The translations under genes were made by a program, and so were the position numbers. From Isoptericola sp044389085 (GTDB lineage Bacteria; Actinomycetota; Actinomycetes; Actinomycetales; Cellulomonadaceae): a DNA stretch of 64,000 nt. Shown in pieces: positions 42,075 through 51,771 of the stretch (position 1 is its first letter; every line of letters starts with the position of its first letter). The stretch lies in the NCBI RefSeq assembly GCF_044389085.1, contig NZ_JBIRXP010000005.1:1-64000 (forward strand). The letters are read 5' to 3'. A model generated the notes under the pieces. It had not been told where the DNA came from and searched no databases. It saw nothing but the letters and a program-made list of their open reading frames with translations.

Positions 42075-43400
42075 TCAGACGAACCGGCCGCGCACGGCCT
42101 CGCCGTGCGCGGGCAGGTCCTCGTCGTTCGCGACGGCGACGATCCGGTCGGCGAGCTCCTCCAGGCCGTCGCGGGTGTACTCGACGACCTGCACGGACTT
42201 GAGGTACGCGTGCACGCCGAGGCCGCTGGAGAAGTGCGCGGACCCACCGGTGGGCAGCACGTGGTTGCTGCCCGCCATGTAGTCGCCGAGCGAGACCGGG
42301 GACCACGGGCCGACGAAGATCGCCCCCGCCGACCGCACGCGCTCCGCGAGCTCCGCGGCGCCCTCGGTCTGGATCTCCAGGTGCTCGGCCCCGTAGGCGT
42401 CCACCACGGCGAGACCGTGCTCGAGGTCGTCGACGAGCACGACCGCCGACTGGGGCCCGCCCAGCGCCTGCATCACGCGCGCGGAGTGCTTGGTGGAGCC
42501 CGCGAGGTCGCTGAGCCGGGCCTCGACCGCGCCCGCCAGCTCCACGGACGGCGTCACCAGCACGGAGGCGGCCATCGGGTCGTGCTCGGCCTGGCTGATG
42601 AGGTCGAGGGCGACGTGGCCCGGGTCGGCGGACGCGTCCGCCAGCACGGCGATCTCGGTGGGCCCGGCCTCGGCGTCGATGCCCACGACGCCGCGCACCA
42701 GGCGCTTGGCCGCCGTGACGTACACGTTGCCGGGGCCCGTGACGACGTCCACCGGCTCGCACAGCACGTCACCGTCCTGGGGCTCGCTGCCGGCCGCGCC
42801 GTAGGCGAACATCGCCACCGCCTGGGCGCCACCGACCCCGTACACCTCGTCGACGCCGAGCAGCGCGCAGGCGGCGAGGATCGTCGGGTGCGGCAGCCCG
42901 CCGGCGTCCTTCTGCGGCGGGGAGGCGACGGCGAGACCGGGCACCCCGGCCTCCTGCGCGGCGACCACGTTCATGATCACGGAGGACGGGTAGACCGCAC
43001 GGCCGCCGGGCACGTACAGGCCCACGCGCTGCACCGGGACCCACCGCTGCCGCACCACGGCACCCGGCCCCAGCCGCGTCGAGTGCTCCGTGGGCACCTG
43101 GGCGGCGTGCACCGCGCGCACGCGCCGGATCGCCTCCTCGAGCCCCGCGCGCACCTGCGGGTCGAGCTCGGCGAGCGCGTCGGCGAGCGCCGCCACGGGC
43201 ACCCGCAGATGGTCCGGACGCACCCCGTCGAGGCGCTCCGACAGGTCACGGAGCGCGGCGGCGCCACGCGTCCGGACGTCGGCGATGATCGGGGTCGCGG
43301 CCTGGACGGCCTGGTCCACCCCGACCTCGGGGCGCGGCAGCACCCCGAGCAGCTCGGTACGGGTCAGGTCCTCCCCGCGGAGGTCGATGCGTCGGATCAC
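42075..43400 (-). CDS. hisD: Histidinol dehydrogenase
   Basis: HisD oxidises histidinol to histidine with NAD and zinc. The 441 residues show GLYVPGGRAVYPSSV, GPGNVYVTAAKR, EAGPTEIAVLAD, QAEHDP and the late AGSNHVLPTGG. The GTG start is six bases after TAGACT (43407-43412), predicting a leaderless message. Normally it would lead directly into hisC; here it is followed by the SNF2 gene on the same strand, 108 bases on. Confidence 0.96.
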   Translation of the reverse strand: MIRRIDLRGEDLTRTELLGVLPRPEVGVDQAVQAATPIIADVRTRGAAALRDLSERLDGVRPDHLRVPVAALADALAELDPQVRAGLEEAIRRVRAVHAAQVPTEHSTRLGPGAVVRQRWVPVQRVGLYVPGGRAVYPSSVIMNVVAAQEAGVPGLAVASPPQKDAGGLPHPTILAACALLGVDEVYGVGGAQAVAMFAYGAAGSEPQDGDVLCEPVDVVTGPGNVYVTAAKRLVRGVVGIDAEAGPTEIAVLADASADPGHVALDLISQAEHDPMAASVLVTPSVELAGAVEARLSDLAGSTKHSARVMQALGGPQSAVVLVDDLEHGLAVVDAYGAEHLEIQTEGAAELAERVRSAGAIFVGPWSPVSLGDYMAGSNHVLPTGGSAHFSSGLGVHAYLKSVQVVEYTRDGLEELADRIVAVANDEDLPAHGEAVRGRFV

Positions 43401-43406
43401 GCGACC

Positions 43407-43412
43407 AGTCTA
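43407..43412 (-). promoter_or_regulatory. -10 hexamer for hisD, predicted leaderless start
   Basis: TAGACT on the minus strand ends six bases before the hisD GTG (43400). Confidence 0.6.
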
Positions 43413-43489
43413 GGTGGGGCCGCCCCGGCGCCACCTCGTCCGACCGGAGGACGGACGACGGGCCGCGGGCGCCCCGGCGGCGCGCTCCC

Positions 43490-43495
43490 TAGGAT
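43490..43495 (+). promoter_or_regulatory. -10 hexamer for the gntR-type gene, predicted leaderless start
   Basis: TAGGAT ends six bases before the GTG at 43502. Confidence 0.6.
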
Positions 43496-43501
43496 CGGTG
43501 G

Positions 43502-44227
43502 GTGACCACGCTCCCCGCGCCCCGCGGCGACAGCCGCTCGCTGCGCGAGACCGCCTACGAGACCCTCAAGGCGCGCATCATCGGCCTCGACCTCCATCCC
43601 GGGCAGCGTCTGGTCGAGCGGGACATCGCCGCCGAGCTCGGCGTCTCCCGCGTGCCCCTGCGGGAGGCGCTGCAGCAGCTCGAGGGCGACGGGCTGGTGA
43701 TCCTGGTGCCGCGGCAGGGGGCGCTCGTCGCGCCCTTCACGCGCGCGGACGTCGAGCAGCTCTTCGAGGTCCGCGAGAGCGTCGAGGTGCTCGCCTTCCG
43801 GCTCGCGGCGCTGCGCCGGACGCCCGCCGACCTCGCGGCGATGCGGGCCGCGGTCCAGGCGGCGCGCCAGGCGCTCGACGCGCACGACGACGCCGCGACG
43901 GCCGCGGCCAACGCGGGGTTCCACGCGGCGGTCGTGCAGGCCTGCGGCAACACGCTGCTGCGGTCGATGCTGGCCCCGCTCGACGCCCGGGTCCGCTGGC
44001 TCTTCCATCTCACGAAGCAACGGGACACCCGCGAGCAGTGCGCGGAGCACGCCGCGATGCTGGCGGCGATCGAGGCCCGCGACGCGGAGACCGTCGCCGC
44101 CCTCGCCCGGCAGCACGTGACCTCGGGACGCGAGCCGAGCCTCGCGCTCGCCGAGACCTGGGCCTCCTCCCCCGTCGACCCCGTGGTGGCGACCCGGTCG
44201 CGCAACCGAGGACGCCGCGCCGGCTGA
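43502..44227 (+). CDS. GntR-family (FadR subfamily) transcriptional regulator
   Basis: This 241-residue regulator has an N-terminal winged helix (AYETLKARIIGLDLHPGQRLVERDIAAELGVSRVPLREALQQLEGDGLV, read here by its key parts GQRLVERD and VSRVPLREAL) and an all-helical FCD effector domain with metal-ligand positions (NAGFHAAVV, EHAAML). It lies just upstream of the BMP-ABC operon on the same strand, and a near-perfect dyad in the gap (44298-44315) is its likely operator. The effector is unknown, probably the transported compound. Confidence 0.88.
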   Translation: MTTLPAPRGDSRSLRETAYETLKARIIGLDLHPGQRLVERDIAAELGVSRVPLREALQQLEGDGLVILVPRQGALVAPFTRADVEQLFEVRESVEVLAFRLAALRRTPADLAAMRAAVQAARQALDAHDDAATAAANAGFHAAVVQACGNTLLRSMLAPLDARVRWLFHLTKQRDTREQCAEHAAMLAAIEARDAETVAALARQHVTSGREPSLALAETWASSPVDPVVATRSRNRGRRAG

Positions 44228-44297
44228 CCGAAGGACGGTCACGCACCATTTACGGCCGGGTGATCCGGTGGAAACACTCCGTCCCGAGACTCCTCCA

Positions 44298-44315
44298 TTA
44301 GTGGTATACCGCTAA
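44298..44315 (+). promoter_or_regulatory. GntR operator over the transporter promoter
   Basis: TTAGTGGTATACCGCTAA is an 18-base dyad with a perfect GGTATACC core, imperfect at one pair. TGGTATACC-type palindromes are common FadR-subfamily operators. The core includes TATACC, which is well placed as the -10 of the operon, so binding should repress. Confidence 0.75.
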
Positions 44316-44331
44316 CTCACTGGAGGACGAC

Positions 44332-45366
44332 ATGCGCACGCCCCACCCCCGTACCGCCGGGCCGCGGCCCGGTGCCACGGCCCGCCGGCCCCTGATGGTC
44401 GCCCTCGGCGCCGCCGGGCTGCTCGCCCTCGCGGCGTGCGGCACCCCCGCGGCATCCGGCAGCGACCCCGCGGCCGACGAGCCGCTCGCCGTCGGCGTGT
44501 TCCTGCCCGGGTCGACCTCGGACACCGGGTTCATGCAGTCCGCGTACCTCGGGTACCAGCGCGTCGAGGAGGAGCTCGGGGGCGAGGTCGACATGTCCTT
44601 CGTCGAGGAGGTCGCCGCGGCCGACTACGAACAGACCCTGGTGCGCCTCGCCGGCAGCTCCGACCTCGTGGTCTCCGTGGGCGGCCAGACCGACGCCGAC
44701 CTGCGCAAGGTGGCTCCGCAGTTCCCCGACGTCACCTTCGTCGAGATCGGCGGCCCCGCCGACGCCGAGCCGCTCGAGAACCTCGCCTACTACGACCCGC
44801 AGCAGGCCGAGGCCGAATACCTCTCGGGCGCCGTCGCCGCCCTGTCGTCGAGCACCGGGAAGGTCGGGTTCATCGGCGGCGTCGAGCTGCCCGCCATCGT
44901 CAACGCCTCGGTCGCCTTCGCGAACGGTGCCGAGGCCGCCGTCCCCGGCACCACCGTGGTGACGCCGCAGTTCCTCGGCGACTTCAACGACCCCGCGAAG
45001 GCGAAGCAGGCCGCGGCGGCGAACTTCGGCGTCGGCGTGGACGTCGTCGGCCAGATCGTCAACCTGGGCAAGCAGGGCATCGAGCAGGCCGCGAGCGACG
45101 CGGGGACGGCGATGATCGGCGGCCCGATCCCGGGCGAGTGCACCGGCCCGTACGTCGGCTACGTCCGCACGGACATCGGCACCGAGGTCGAGTACGCCGT
45201 GCGGTCGGTGCTCGACGGCACGTGGGAGGCGGCGCAGGTGCCCTTCGGGCTGACGTCCGAGCGCGGCGGCACCGAGTTCGTGCTGTGCGACGACGACCCC
45301 GAGATCGCGGACACGCTCGCGACGATCACGGACTCGGTCGCCAGCGGGGACGTCGCGCCCTACTGA
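44332..45366 (+). CDS. BMP-family substrate-binding lipoprotein of an ABC importer
   Basis: This 344-residue protein has a signal peptide ending in a lipobox (LALAAC) and the BMP/PnrA-type periplasmic-binding fold: VGVFLPGSTSDTGFMQSAYLGY, LAGSSDLVVSVGGQ, VEIGG and GKVGFIGGVELP. Related proteins bind nucleosides, but the ligand here cannot be read. GGAGG stands seven bases before the ATG. A 14-bp hairpin after the stop may let this gene be expressed above the rest of the operon. Confidence 0.88.
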   Translation: MRTPHPRTAGPRPGATARRPLMVALGAAGLLALAACGTPAASGSDPAADEPLAVGVFLPGSTSDTGFMQSAYLGYQRVEEELGGEVDMSFVEEVAAADYEQTLVRLAGSSDLVVSVGGQTDADLRKVAPQFPDVTFVEIGGPADAEPLENLAYYDPQQAEAEYLSGAVAALSSSTGKVGFIGGVELPAIVNASVAFANGAEAAVPGTTVVTPQFLGDFNDPAKAKQAAAANFGVGVDVVGQIVNLGKQGIEQAASDAGTAMIGGPIPGECTGPYVGYVRTDIGTEVEYAVRSVLDGTWEAAQVPFGLTSERGGTEFVLCDDDPEIADTLATITDSVASGDVAPY

Positions 45367-45379
45367 CGGCACCTCGCGG

Positions 45380-45413
45380 CGCCGGGCCGGGCCACCACAG
45401 GCCCGGCCCGGCG
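45380..45413 (+). terminator. Intra-operon hairpin after the binding-protein gene
   Basis: Perfect 14-bp stem (45380-45393 with 45400-45413) and a 6-base loop. In ABC import operons such elements protect or partly terminate the message so that the binding protein is made in excess. Confidence 0.7.
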
Positions 45414-45497
45414 TCCGCCCTCCCACCCACCGCCGGCAGCGCACCGCCGGCACCCACCACCAGGCAGGCCACCAGGCCGCCCGACCGAGGAGGTCCC

Positions 45498-47182
<1,685 letters not shown>

Positions 47183-47186
<4 letters not shown>

Positions 47187-48433
47187 CCCTCGCCGCACGG
47201 ACCACCGCCGCCGCCCGGGACGCCCGGCGCGGCCCCGCTCCCGGACCGCCGGCCGCTCCAGCGCCGGAGCCGTCGTCCGGGCCCTCGTCCGGCTCGCCGT
47301 CCGCACCGCCGGCACGTCGTCCCGCCGTCCTGGCGGCCAGGCTCCGGGACCTGGCGCCCGTGCTCGTCCCGACCGCCGCCGTCGTCGGGGCGCTGGCCGT
47401 CAGCGCCGCGCTCGCCGCGCTCGCCGGCGCACCCCCCGCCGAGGCCGCCGCGGCGCTCTGGGACGGGATGGTCGGGACGCCGTACGCGATCGGCTCGGCC
47501 GTCAACACCGCCGCGGTCCTGCTGCTGGTGGCCGCCGGCTTCCTGGTCGCGCACCGCGCGGGCATGGTCAACGTCGGCGGCGAGGGCCAGATCTGCGTGG
47601 GGGCCGTGGCCGCCACCGCGGTCGGCACCACCCTCCCGCCGGGCGTCCCCCCGGCCCTCGCGCTCCCCCTCGTCCTGGCCGCCGCCGCGGCCGGAGGCGC
47701 CGGGTGGGCGGCGATCGCCGCCTGGCTCGCCGTCCGCCGAGGGGTGAGCGAGGTCATCACCACGCTGCTGCTCAACTTCGTCGGTGCCGCCGTCCTCGTC
47801 CTCGCCGTCCACGAGGAGGCGCTGCTGCGCCAGCCCGTGACCAGCTCCGAGACGCTCCCGCAGTCGGCCCCGCTCGTGGACGCGGCGCACCTGCCGCTCC
47901 TGGGGATCCCCGGGTCGCCCGCCACCGTCGCCGTGGTGCTCGCCCTCGTCGCCGCGGCCGTCGTGGCGCTCGTCCTGCGTCGTACCGGCACCGGGGTCCG
48001 TCTGGCAGCCGTCGGGCTGTCCCGACCCGCGGCGCGCCGCCTGGGGCTGGGCGTCGACCGGCTCCGGTTCTCCGCCCTCACCGGCGCGGGAGCCGCCGCC
48101 GGTGTCGCCGGGGGCGTCCTGGTCGCCTCCGCCCCTTACGTGCTCGACGACGGCATCTCCTCCGGCTACGGGTTCTCCGGCCTCGTCGTGGGCCTGCTCG
48201 CGCGCGGGTCGTGCACCGCCGCGGTGGCCGTCGCGACCGCGCTCGGGTTCCTCGTGTCGGGCGGGATCAACCTGCAGCTCGCCGCCGGGGTCCCCGCGTC
48301 CCTCACCCAGGTCGCGGAGAGCCTCGTCATCCTCGGCGTCGCCGGGACCGCCGTCTGGGCCGTGCGCCCGGCCCGGTCACGACGCGCGCACCGTCCCGAC
48401 CCGACGACCCCCCGACCGGAGGCGACCCCGTGA
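47183..48433 (+). CDS. ABC transporter permease 1
   Basis: This 416-residue membrane protein is the first of two BPD-type permeases of the nucleoside/BMP group. After a 50-residue Pro/Ser-rich cytoplasmic leader come about eight to ten hydrophobic segments; AHRAGMVNVGGEGQI and VRRGVSEVITTLLLNF are family signatures (the EGQ and E-I-T-T loops). The ATG overlaps the ATPase stop (ATGA) and has AGGAG seven bases ahead. A basic Arg/Pro-rich tail ends the protein. Confidence 0.88.
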
Positions 48434-49356
48434 TGGACACCTTGGCCGACCTGCTCGCCGCCGGCGTCGCGCTCGCCGTCCCCGTCCTCGTCGCCGCGAG
48501 CGGCGAGCTCGTGGGCGAGCGGTCCGGCGCACTGACCATGAGCGTCGAGGGCATGATGCTCACCGGCGCGTTCGCCTCCGTGGTCGGGGCCACCACGTCC
48601 GGGTCCGCCCTGGTGGGTGTCGCCTGCGGAGCCGCGGCAGGGCTGCTCGCCGGGCTGCTGCAGGCGCTGCTCAGCGTTGTCCTGCGCGCGGACCAGATCG
48701 TCACGGGCATCGCCGCGAACGCGCTCGCGCTCGCGGGCACCACGTTCGGTGCCCGGCTGCTCCTCGAGCGCGGCACCGTCGTGCCGGGCTTCGACCGCGT
48801 CGCCGTGCCCTGGCTCTCCGACCTCCCGGTCCTCGGGCCCGCGCTGTTCCGGCAGACCGGGCTCGCGTACGTCCTGCTCGCGGTGGTCGTCGCGCTCGCC
48901 CTCCTCACGTCGCGCCGCACGTCCTGGGGCATCGCCCTGAGCGCCGTCGGCGAGGACGCTGCGAGCGCGGACCGCGCGGGCGTCCCCGTGCGGCGGGTCC
49001 GGTTCCTGGCGGTGCTCGTCGTCGGTGTGCTCTCCGGGCTCGCGGGCACCCAGCTGGCCCTCGCCGAGGTGCACACCTTCACGGACAACATGACGGCCGG
49101 CGTCGGCTACCTCGCGGTCGTGGCCGTGATCGCCGGGAGCTGGCGACCCGTCGGCGTCGCCGTGGCGGCCCTGGTCTTCGGGCTCGCGCAGGCGCTGCAG
49201 TTCACCCTGCCCGCGCTCGGGGTGGACGTGCCGTTCGCGCTGCTCGTCATGCTGCCGTACGTCCTGGCGCTGCTCGCCGTCGCCGGCCTCGTCACGCACA
49301 GCCGCCCGCCGGCGGGCCTCACGACGCCCTTCGTCCGGCTCGGGCGCACGGCATGA
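48433..49356 (+). CDS. ABC transporter permease 2
   Basis: This 307-residue permease pairs with the preceding one. It shows GELVGERSGALTMSVEGMMLTGA (read by SGALTMSVEGMML), VLRADQIVTGIAANALALAGT and a late AGVGYLAVVAVIAGSWRP, the typical second-permease pattern of BMP systems. I chose the ATG at 48433, overlapping the previous stop; a GTG one codon earlier is seven bases after GGAGG and is an equal alternative. Its stop overlaps an ATG of the following reading frame. Confidence 0.88.
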   Translation: MDTLADLLAAGVALAVPVLVAASGELVGERSGALTMSVEGMMLTGAFASVVGATTSGSALVGVACGAAAGLLAGLLQALLSVVLRADQIVTGIAANALALAGTTFGARLLLERGTVVPGFDRVAVPWLSDLPVLGPALFRQTGLAYVLLAVVVALALLTSRRTSWGIALSAVGEDAASADRAGVPVRRVRFLAVLVVGVLSGLAGTQLALAEVHTFTDNMTAGVGYLAVVAVIAGSWRPVGVAVAALVFGLAQALQFTLPALGVDVPFALLVMLPYVLALLAVAGLVTHSRPPAGLTTPFVRLGRTA

Positions 49357-49364
49357 GCACCCCG

Positions 49365-49394
49365 ACCGCCACCGCTACCGCTACCGCTACCGCT
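49365..49394 (+). repeat. Hexanucleotide microsatellite before the cyclodeaminase gene
   Basis: ACCGCC followed by four perfect ACCGCT copies (49371-49394), then ACC repeats. It fills the space between the permease stop and the TAGGAG ribosome site of the next gene. If translated from the upstream ATG it encodes alternating Thr-Ala. Confidence 0.85.
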
Positions 49395-49415
49395 ACCACC
49401 ACCGTAGGAGCGCCC

Positions 49416-50405
49416 GTGCCCCTCGTCCTCACCCGTTCCGACCTCTCCGGGCTGGTCACGCCCCTCGAGGTCGTCGACCTCGTCGAACGAGCCTTCGCCG
49501 ACGTCGCCGACGGCGTCGCCGCCCAGGCGCCGCTCACGGTCGCCGCGCTCGACCCCGCCGCGCACTTCCTGCCCATGACCGCCGTCTCGGGCCGTGCGGG
49601 GCTCGCCGGCTCGAAGCTGCTCGCCGACCTGCCGGGCAACCGCGCCCGCGGCCTGCCGGCGCAGCGGTCCGTCCTGGTGCTCGTCGACTCCGGCACCGGC
49701 GCGCCGGTCGCGGTGCTCGACGGCGCCGTCCCCACCCGGCTGCGCACCGCGGCCGCGAGCGCCGTCGCGACCCGGTGGCTGGCGCGCGCGGACGCGAGCG
49801 TGCTCGGGCTGGTGGGCGCCGGTGCGCTCGCGCTGGAGCACGTGCGCGCACTGGCCGAGGTCCGCCCGCTCGAGCACGTCCTCGTGTGGTCCCGCACGGC
49901 GGAGCGTGTCGCGGCGTTCGCCGCGCTGGTCGCCGAGCACCGTCCCGGGCTCACCGTGGACGCGGTCCGCTCGCCGGAGGAGGCGGTGCGGCGCGCCGAC
50001 GTCGTCTGCACGCTGACGCCCGCGCGCGACCCGCTCGTCCAGGGGGCGTGGTTCACCCCCGGCCAGCACGTGAACGTCGTCGGGGCGCCTCCCCGCCCGG
50101 ACCACCGGGAGGTGGACGGGGCGGCCATGGCACGGTCCCGGGTCGTGGTCGACTCCGTCGGGACCGCGCTGCACGAGTCCGGCGACGCCCTCCTCGCCAT
50201 CGCCGAGGGCGCCATCGACGCCGACGCGTGCCGGCTCGAGCTCGGGGACGTGGTCACCGGCCGCGCCACCGGGCGGCGGGCGCAGGACGAGATCACCCTG
50301 TTCAACTCGGTCGGGCTGGGCATCCTCGACGTCGCGATCGGCGCGGTGCTCGTCGAGCGGGCACGCGCGGCCGGCCGGGGCGTCGCCGTCGACCTCGCCG
50401 CGTGA
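49416..50405 (+). CDS. Ornithine cyclodeaminase/mu-crystallin family protein
   Basis: This 329-residue NAD(P)-binding protein has the OCD/mu-crystallin features: GSKLLADLPGNRARGLP (lysine and PGN region), GAVPTRLRTAAASAVATRWLAR and the Rossmann motif GLVGAGALALEHVRAL. Family members act as ornithine or lysine cyclodeaminases, alanine dehydrogenase or ketimine reductases; which one cannot be told. I chose the GTG at 49416, which has TAGGAG five bases ahead. An ATG at 49353 overlapping the permease stop would add 21 Thr/Ala residues. It ends the GntR-BMP operon. Confidence 0.82.
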   Translation: MPLVLTRSDLSGLVTPLEVVDLVERAFADVADGVAAQAPLTVAALDPAAHFLPMTAVSGRAGLAGSKLLADLPGNRARGLPAQRSVLVLVDSGTGAPVAVLDGAVPTRLRTAAASAVATRWLARADASVLGLVGAGALALEHVRALAEVRPLEHVLVWSRTAERVAAFAALVAEHRPGLTVDAVRSPEEAVRRADVVCTLTPARDPLVQGAWFTPGQHVNVVGAPPRPDHREVDGAAMARSRVVVDSVGTALHESGDALLAIAEGAIDADACRLELGDVVTGRATGRRAQDEITLFNSVGLGILDVAIGAVLVERARAAGRGVAVDLAA

Positions 50406-50511
50406 CGCCGCACCACGCCACGCGGTGGGTGGCGACGGTGGGCGGCGGCGGTGGGCGGCCGCGGGCGCGGTGGCGGCCGTGCTCCGGTCCGGAGGGCGGA
50501 CAATGGGTCCC

Positions 50512-50739
50512 ATGAGCACCCCGATCGAGGTACCCATCCGTGACGACGTGATCCGGCTGGGTCAGTTCCTCAAGCTCGCGGGGCTGGCGGAGTCCGGCAC
50601 GCACGCCCGGGACCTGGTCGCCGACGGCGAGGTCAGCGTCAACGGCGAGGAGGAGACGCGGCGCGGCCGCCAGCTCGTGCGCGGCGACCGCATCACGGTG
50701 GCCCTGCCCGAGGGCGACGAGACGGCCGTCGTCGCCTGA
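50512..50739 (+). CDS. Small S4-domain RNA-binding protein
   Basis: This 75-residue protein is an isolated S4 fold like YbcJ/YaaA: IRLGQFLKLAGLAESGTHARDLVADGEVSVNGEEETRRGRQL, recognisable by LAGLAESG and VSVNGEEETRRG. It probably binds structured RNA. The ATG at 50512 is preferred; an ATG three codons upstream (50503) has GGAGGG six bases ahead and is a real alternative. It converges on the PPOX gene through a shared hairpin. Confidence 0.8.
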   Translation: MSTPIEVPIRDDVIRLGQFLKLAGLAESGTHARDLVADGEVSVNGEEETRRGRQLVRGDRITVALPEGDETAVVA

Positions 50740-50746
50740 TGCATCC

Positions 50747-50772
50747 CCTGATCGTGGTGAGCAACGATCAGG
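50747..50772. terminator. Shared hairpin between convergent genes
   Basis: CCTGATCGT (50747-50755) pairs with ACGATCAGG (50764-50772), a perfect 9-bp stem with an 8-base loop. The right arm includes the stop codon of the PPOX gene. Confidence 0.7.
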
Positions 50773-51172
50773 CCATGTAGGTGGAGGCCATCGCCCGGTC
50801 CGGGGTGAGGCGCAGGACGACGCGGTCGGGGTCGTGCGACAGCGGCCGGTAGCGCTTCGCGTACCGCGCGACGGCGTCCGCGATCTCGTCCGGGTCCTCG
50901 CTCACCTCGATCGTGCCCTCGAGCGTCAGCCAGCGGCCGCCGTCCACCTGGCACAGCGCGGCGCGAGGGCGTCCCCCTTCCGCGGTGGCCCGGCGCGCGT
51001 TGGCCACCTTGGTCGACGTGCGACGTGCCGTCGTCCGCGCGACCCCGGCGTCGGCGTCCCACGTGAACGCGACGGGCACGACGTGCGGGCTGCCGTCCGC
51101 GCGCAGGGTGGTGAGGGTGGCGAGGTGGCGCTCGGTGACGAACACGAGCTGCTCGGGGTTGAGGCGGAACAC
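50768..51172 (-). CDS. PPOX-class flavin/F420-dependent protein
   Basis: This 134-residue split-barrel protein resembles the PPOX-class F420/FMN-binding oxidoreductases: LATLTTLRADGSPHVVPVAFTWD, TSTKVANARR and GRWLTLEGTIEVSEDP. Its substrate is unknown. The GTG start lies six bases after TAGGCT (51179-51184), predicting a leaderless transcript. With the LLM protein at 14542 it hints that the organism makes coenzyme F420. Confidence 0.8.
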   Translation of the reverse strand: MFRLNPEQLVFVTERHLATLTTLRADGSPHVVPVAFTWDADAGVARTTARRTSTKVANARRATAEGGRPRAALCQVDGGRWLTLEGTIEVSEDPDEIADAVARYAKRYRPLSHDPDRVVLRLTPDRAMASTYMA

Positions 51173-51178
51173 GCCCCG

Positions 51179-51184
51179 AGCCTA
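51179..51184 (-). promoter_or_regulatory. -10 hexamer for the PPOX gene, predicted leaderless start
   Basis: TAGGCT on the minus strand ends six bases before the GTG at 51172. Confidence 0.55.
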
Positions 51185-51239
51185 CGGCCGCGCCGGCGTG
51201 CGGGACGCCGACCACATCCCTAGCGACGCCGTGGCGTAC

Positions 51240-51265
51240 CCCTCAGAACCCCTCAGAACCCCTCG
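51240..51265. repeat. Short tandem duplication at the end of the Nudix gene
   Basis: CCCTCAGAAC occurs twice in tandem and partly a third time. On the minus strand it repeats the last codons and the stop codon (Glu-Gly-Phe-stop), leaving a spare copy downstream. Confidence 0.75.
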
Positions 51266-51771
51266 ATGAGGATCGGCGGCACGCGGGTGCCGTGCCGGCC
51301 CTCGTCGTGCAGGGCGCGCAGCACGGTCAGCTCGTGCGGTACGACCGGGTCCGGCAGGGCGACGAACGGGAACCACCGCAGGTCGGCGACCTTCGCGGGC
51401 TCGCGGATCTCAGGGCTGCCCGACCACCGGGTCACGGTGAAGAAGAAGTCGACACGCTGCTCGAGCGCGGGGCCGCCGGGCTCACCGCGATGCATCGTGG
51501 TCACCGGGACCAGGTCGGCCGGGTCCACCTCCACGCCGAGCTCCTCGCGCACCTCGCGGACCGCGGCCTCGCGCACCGACTCCCCCGCCTCGACGTGCCC
51601 CGCCGCCGCCGCGGCCCAGTGGCCGTCCCGGTACCCGGTCCCCTGCCGCAGCTGGAGCAGCACCTGCCCCTCACGGCGCAGGTACACATACGCCGCCGGC
51701 ACCACCCGGAAGCGGTGGTCGGCCGAGCCGTCGTCCCGGCCCCCGTCGTCCTGGGTCACGTGCGCGGTCAT
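51253..51771 (-). CDS. Nudix hydrolase
   Basis: This 172-residue protein has a complete Nudix box (GHVEAGESVREAAVREVREELGVEV, recognised by G-x5-E and REVREELG). The N-terminus AAYVYLRREGQVLLQLR resembles MutT-like enzymes that clean up NTPs. The substrate is unknown. The ATG at 51771 overlaps the dnaE stop (ATGA), so it is coupled to the replicative polymerase gene, a placement in keeping with nucleotide-pool hygiene. Confidence 0.86.
   Translation of the reverse strand: MTAHVTQDDGGRDDGSADHRFRVVPAAYVYLRREGQVLLQLRQGTGYRDGHWAAAAAGHVEAGESVREAAVREVREELGVEVDPADLVPVTTMHRGEPGGPALEQRVDFFFTVTRWSGSPEIREPAKVADLRWFPFVALPDPVVPHELTVLRALHDEGRHGTRVPPILIEGF

Noticed and set aside
39894..43505. A plus-strand open frame of about 1200 codons opposite the SNF2 and hisD genes
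   Set aside because: It is a mirror of GC-biased third positions. The minus strand has unmistakable helicase and HisD motifs.
49365..49394. Phase-variable on/off switch at the hexanucleotide repeat
   Set aside because: Changes in steps of six bases do not shift the reading frame, so an on/off switch by frame is not possible.
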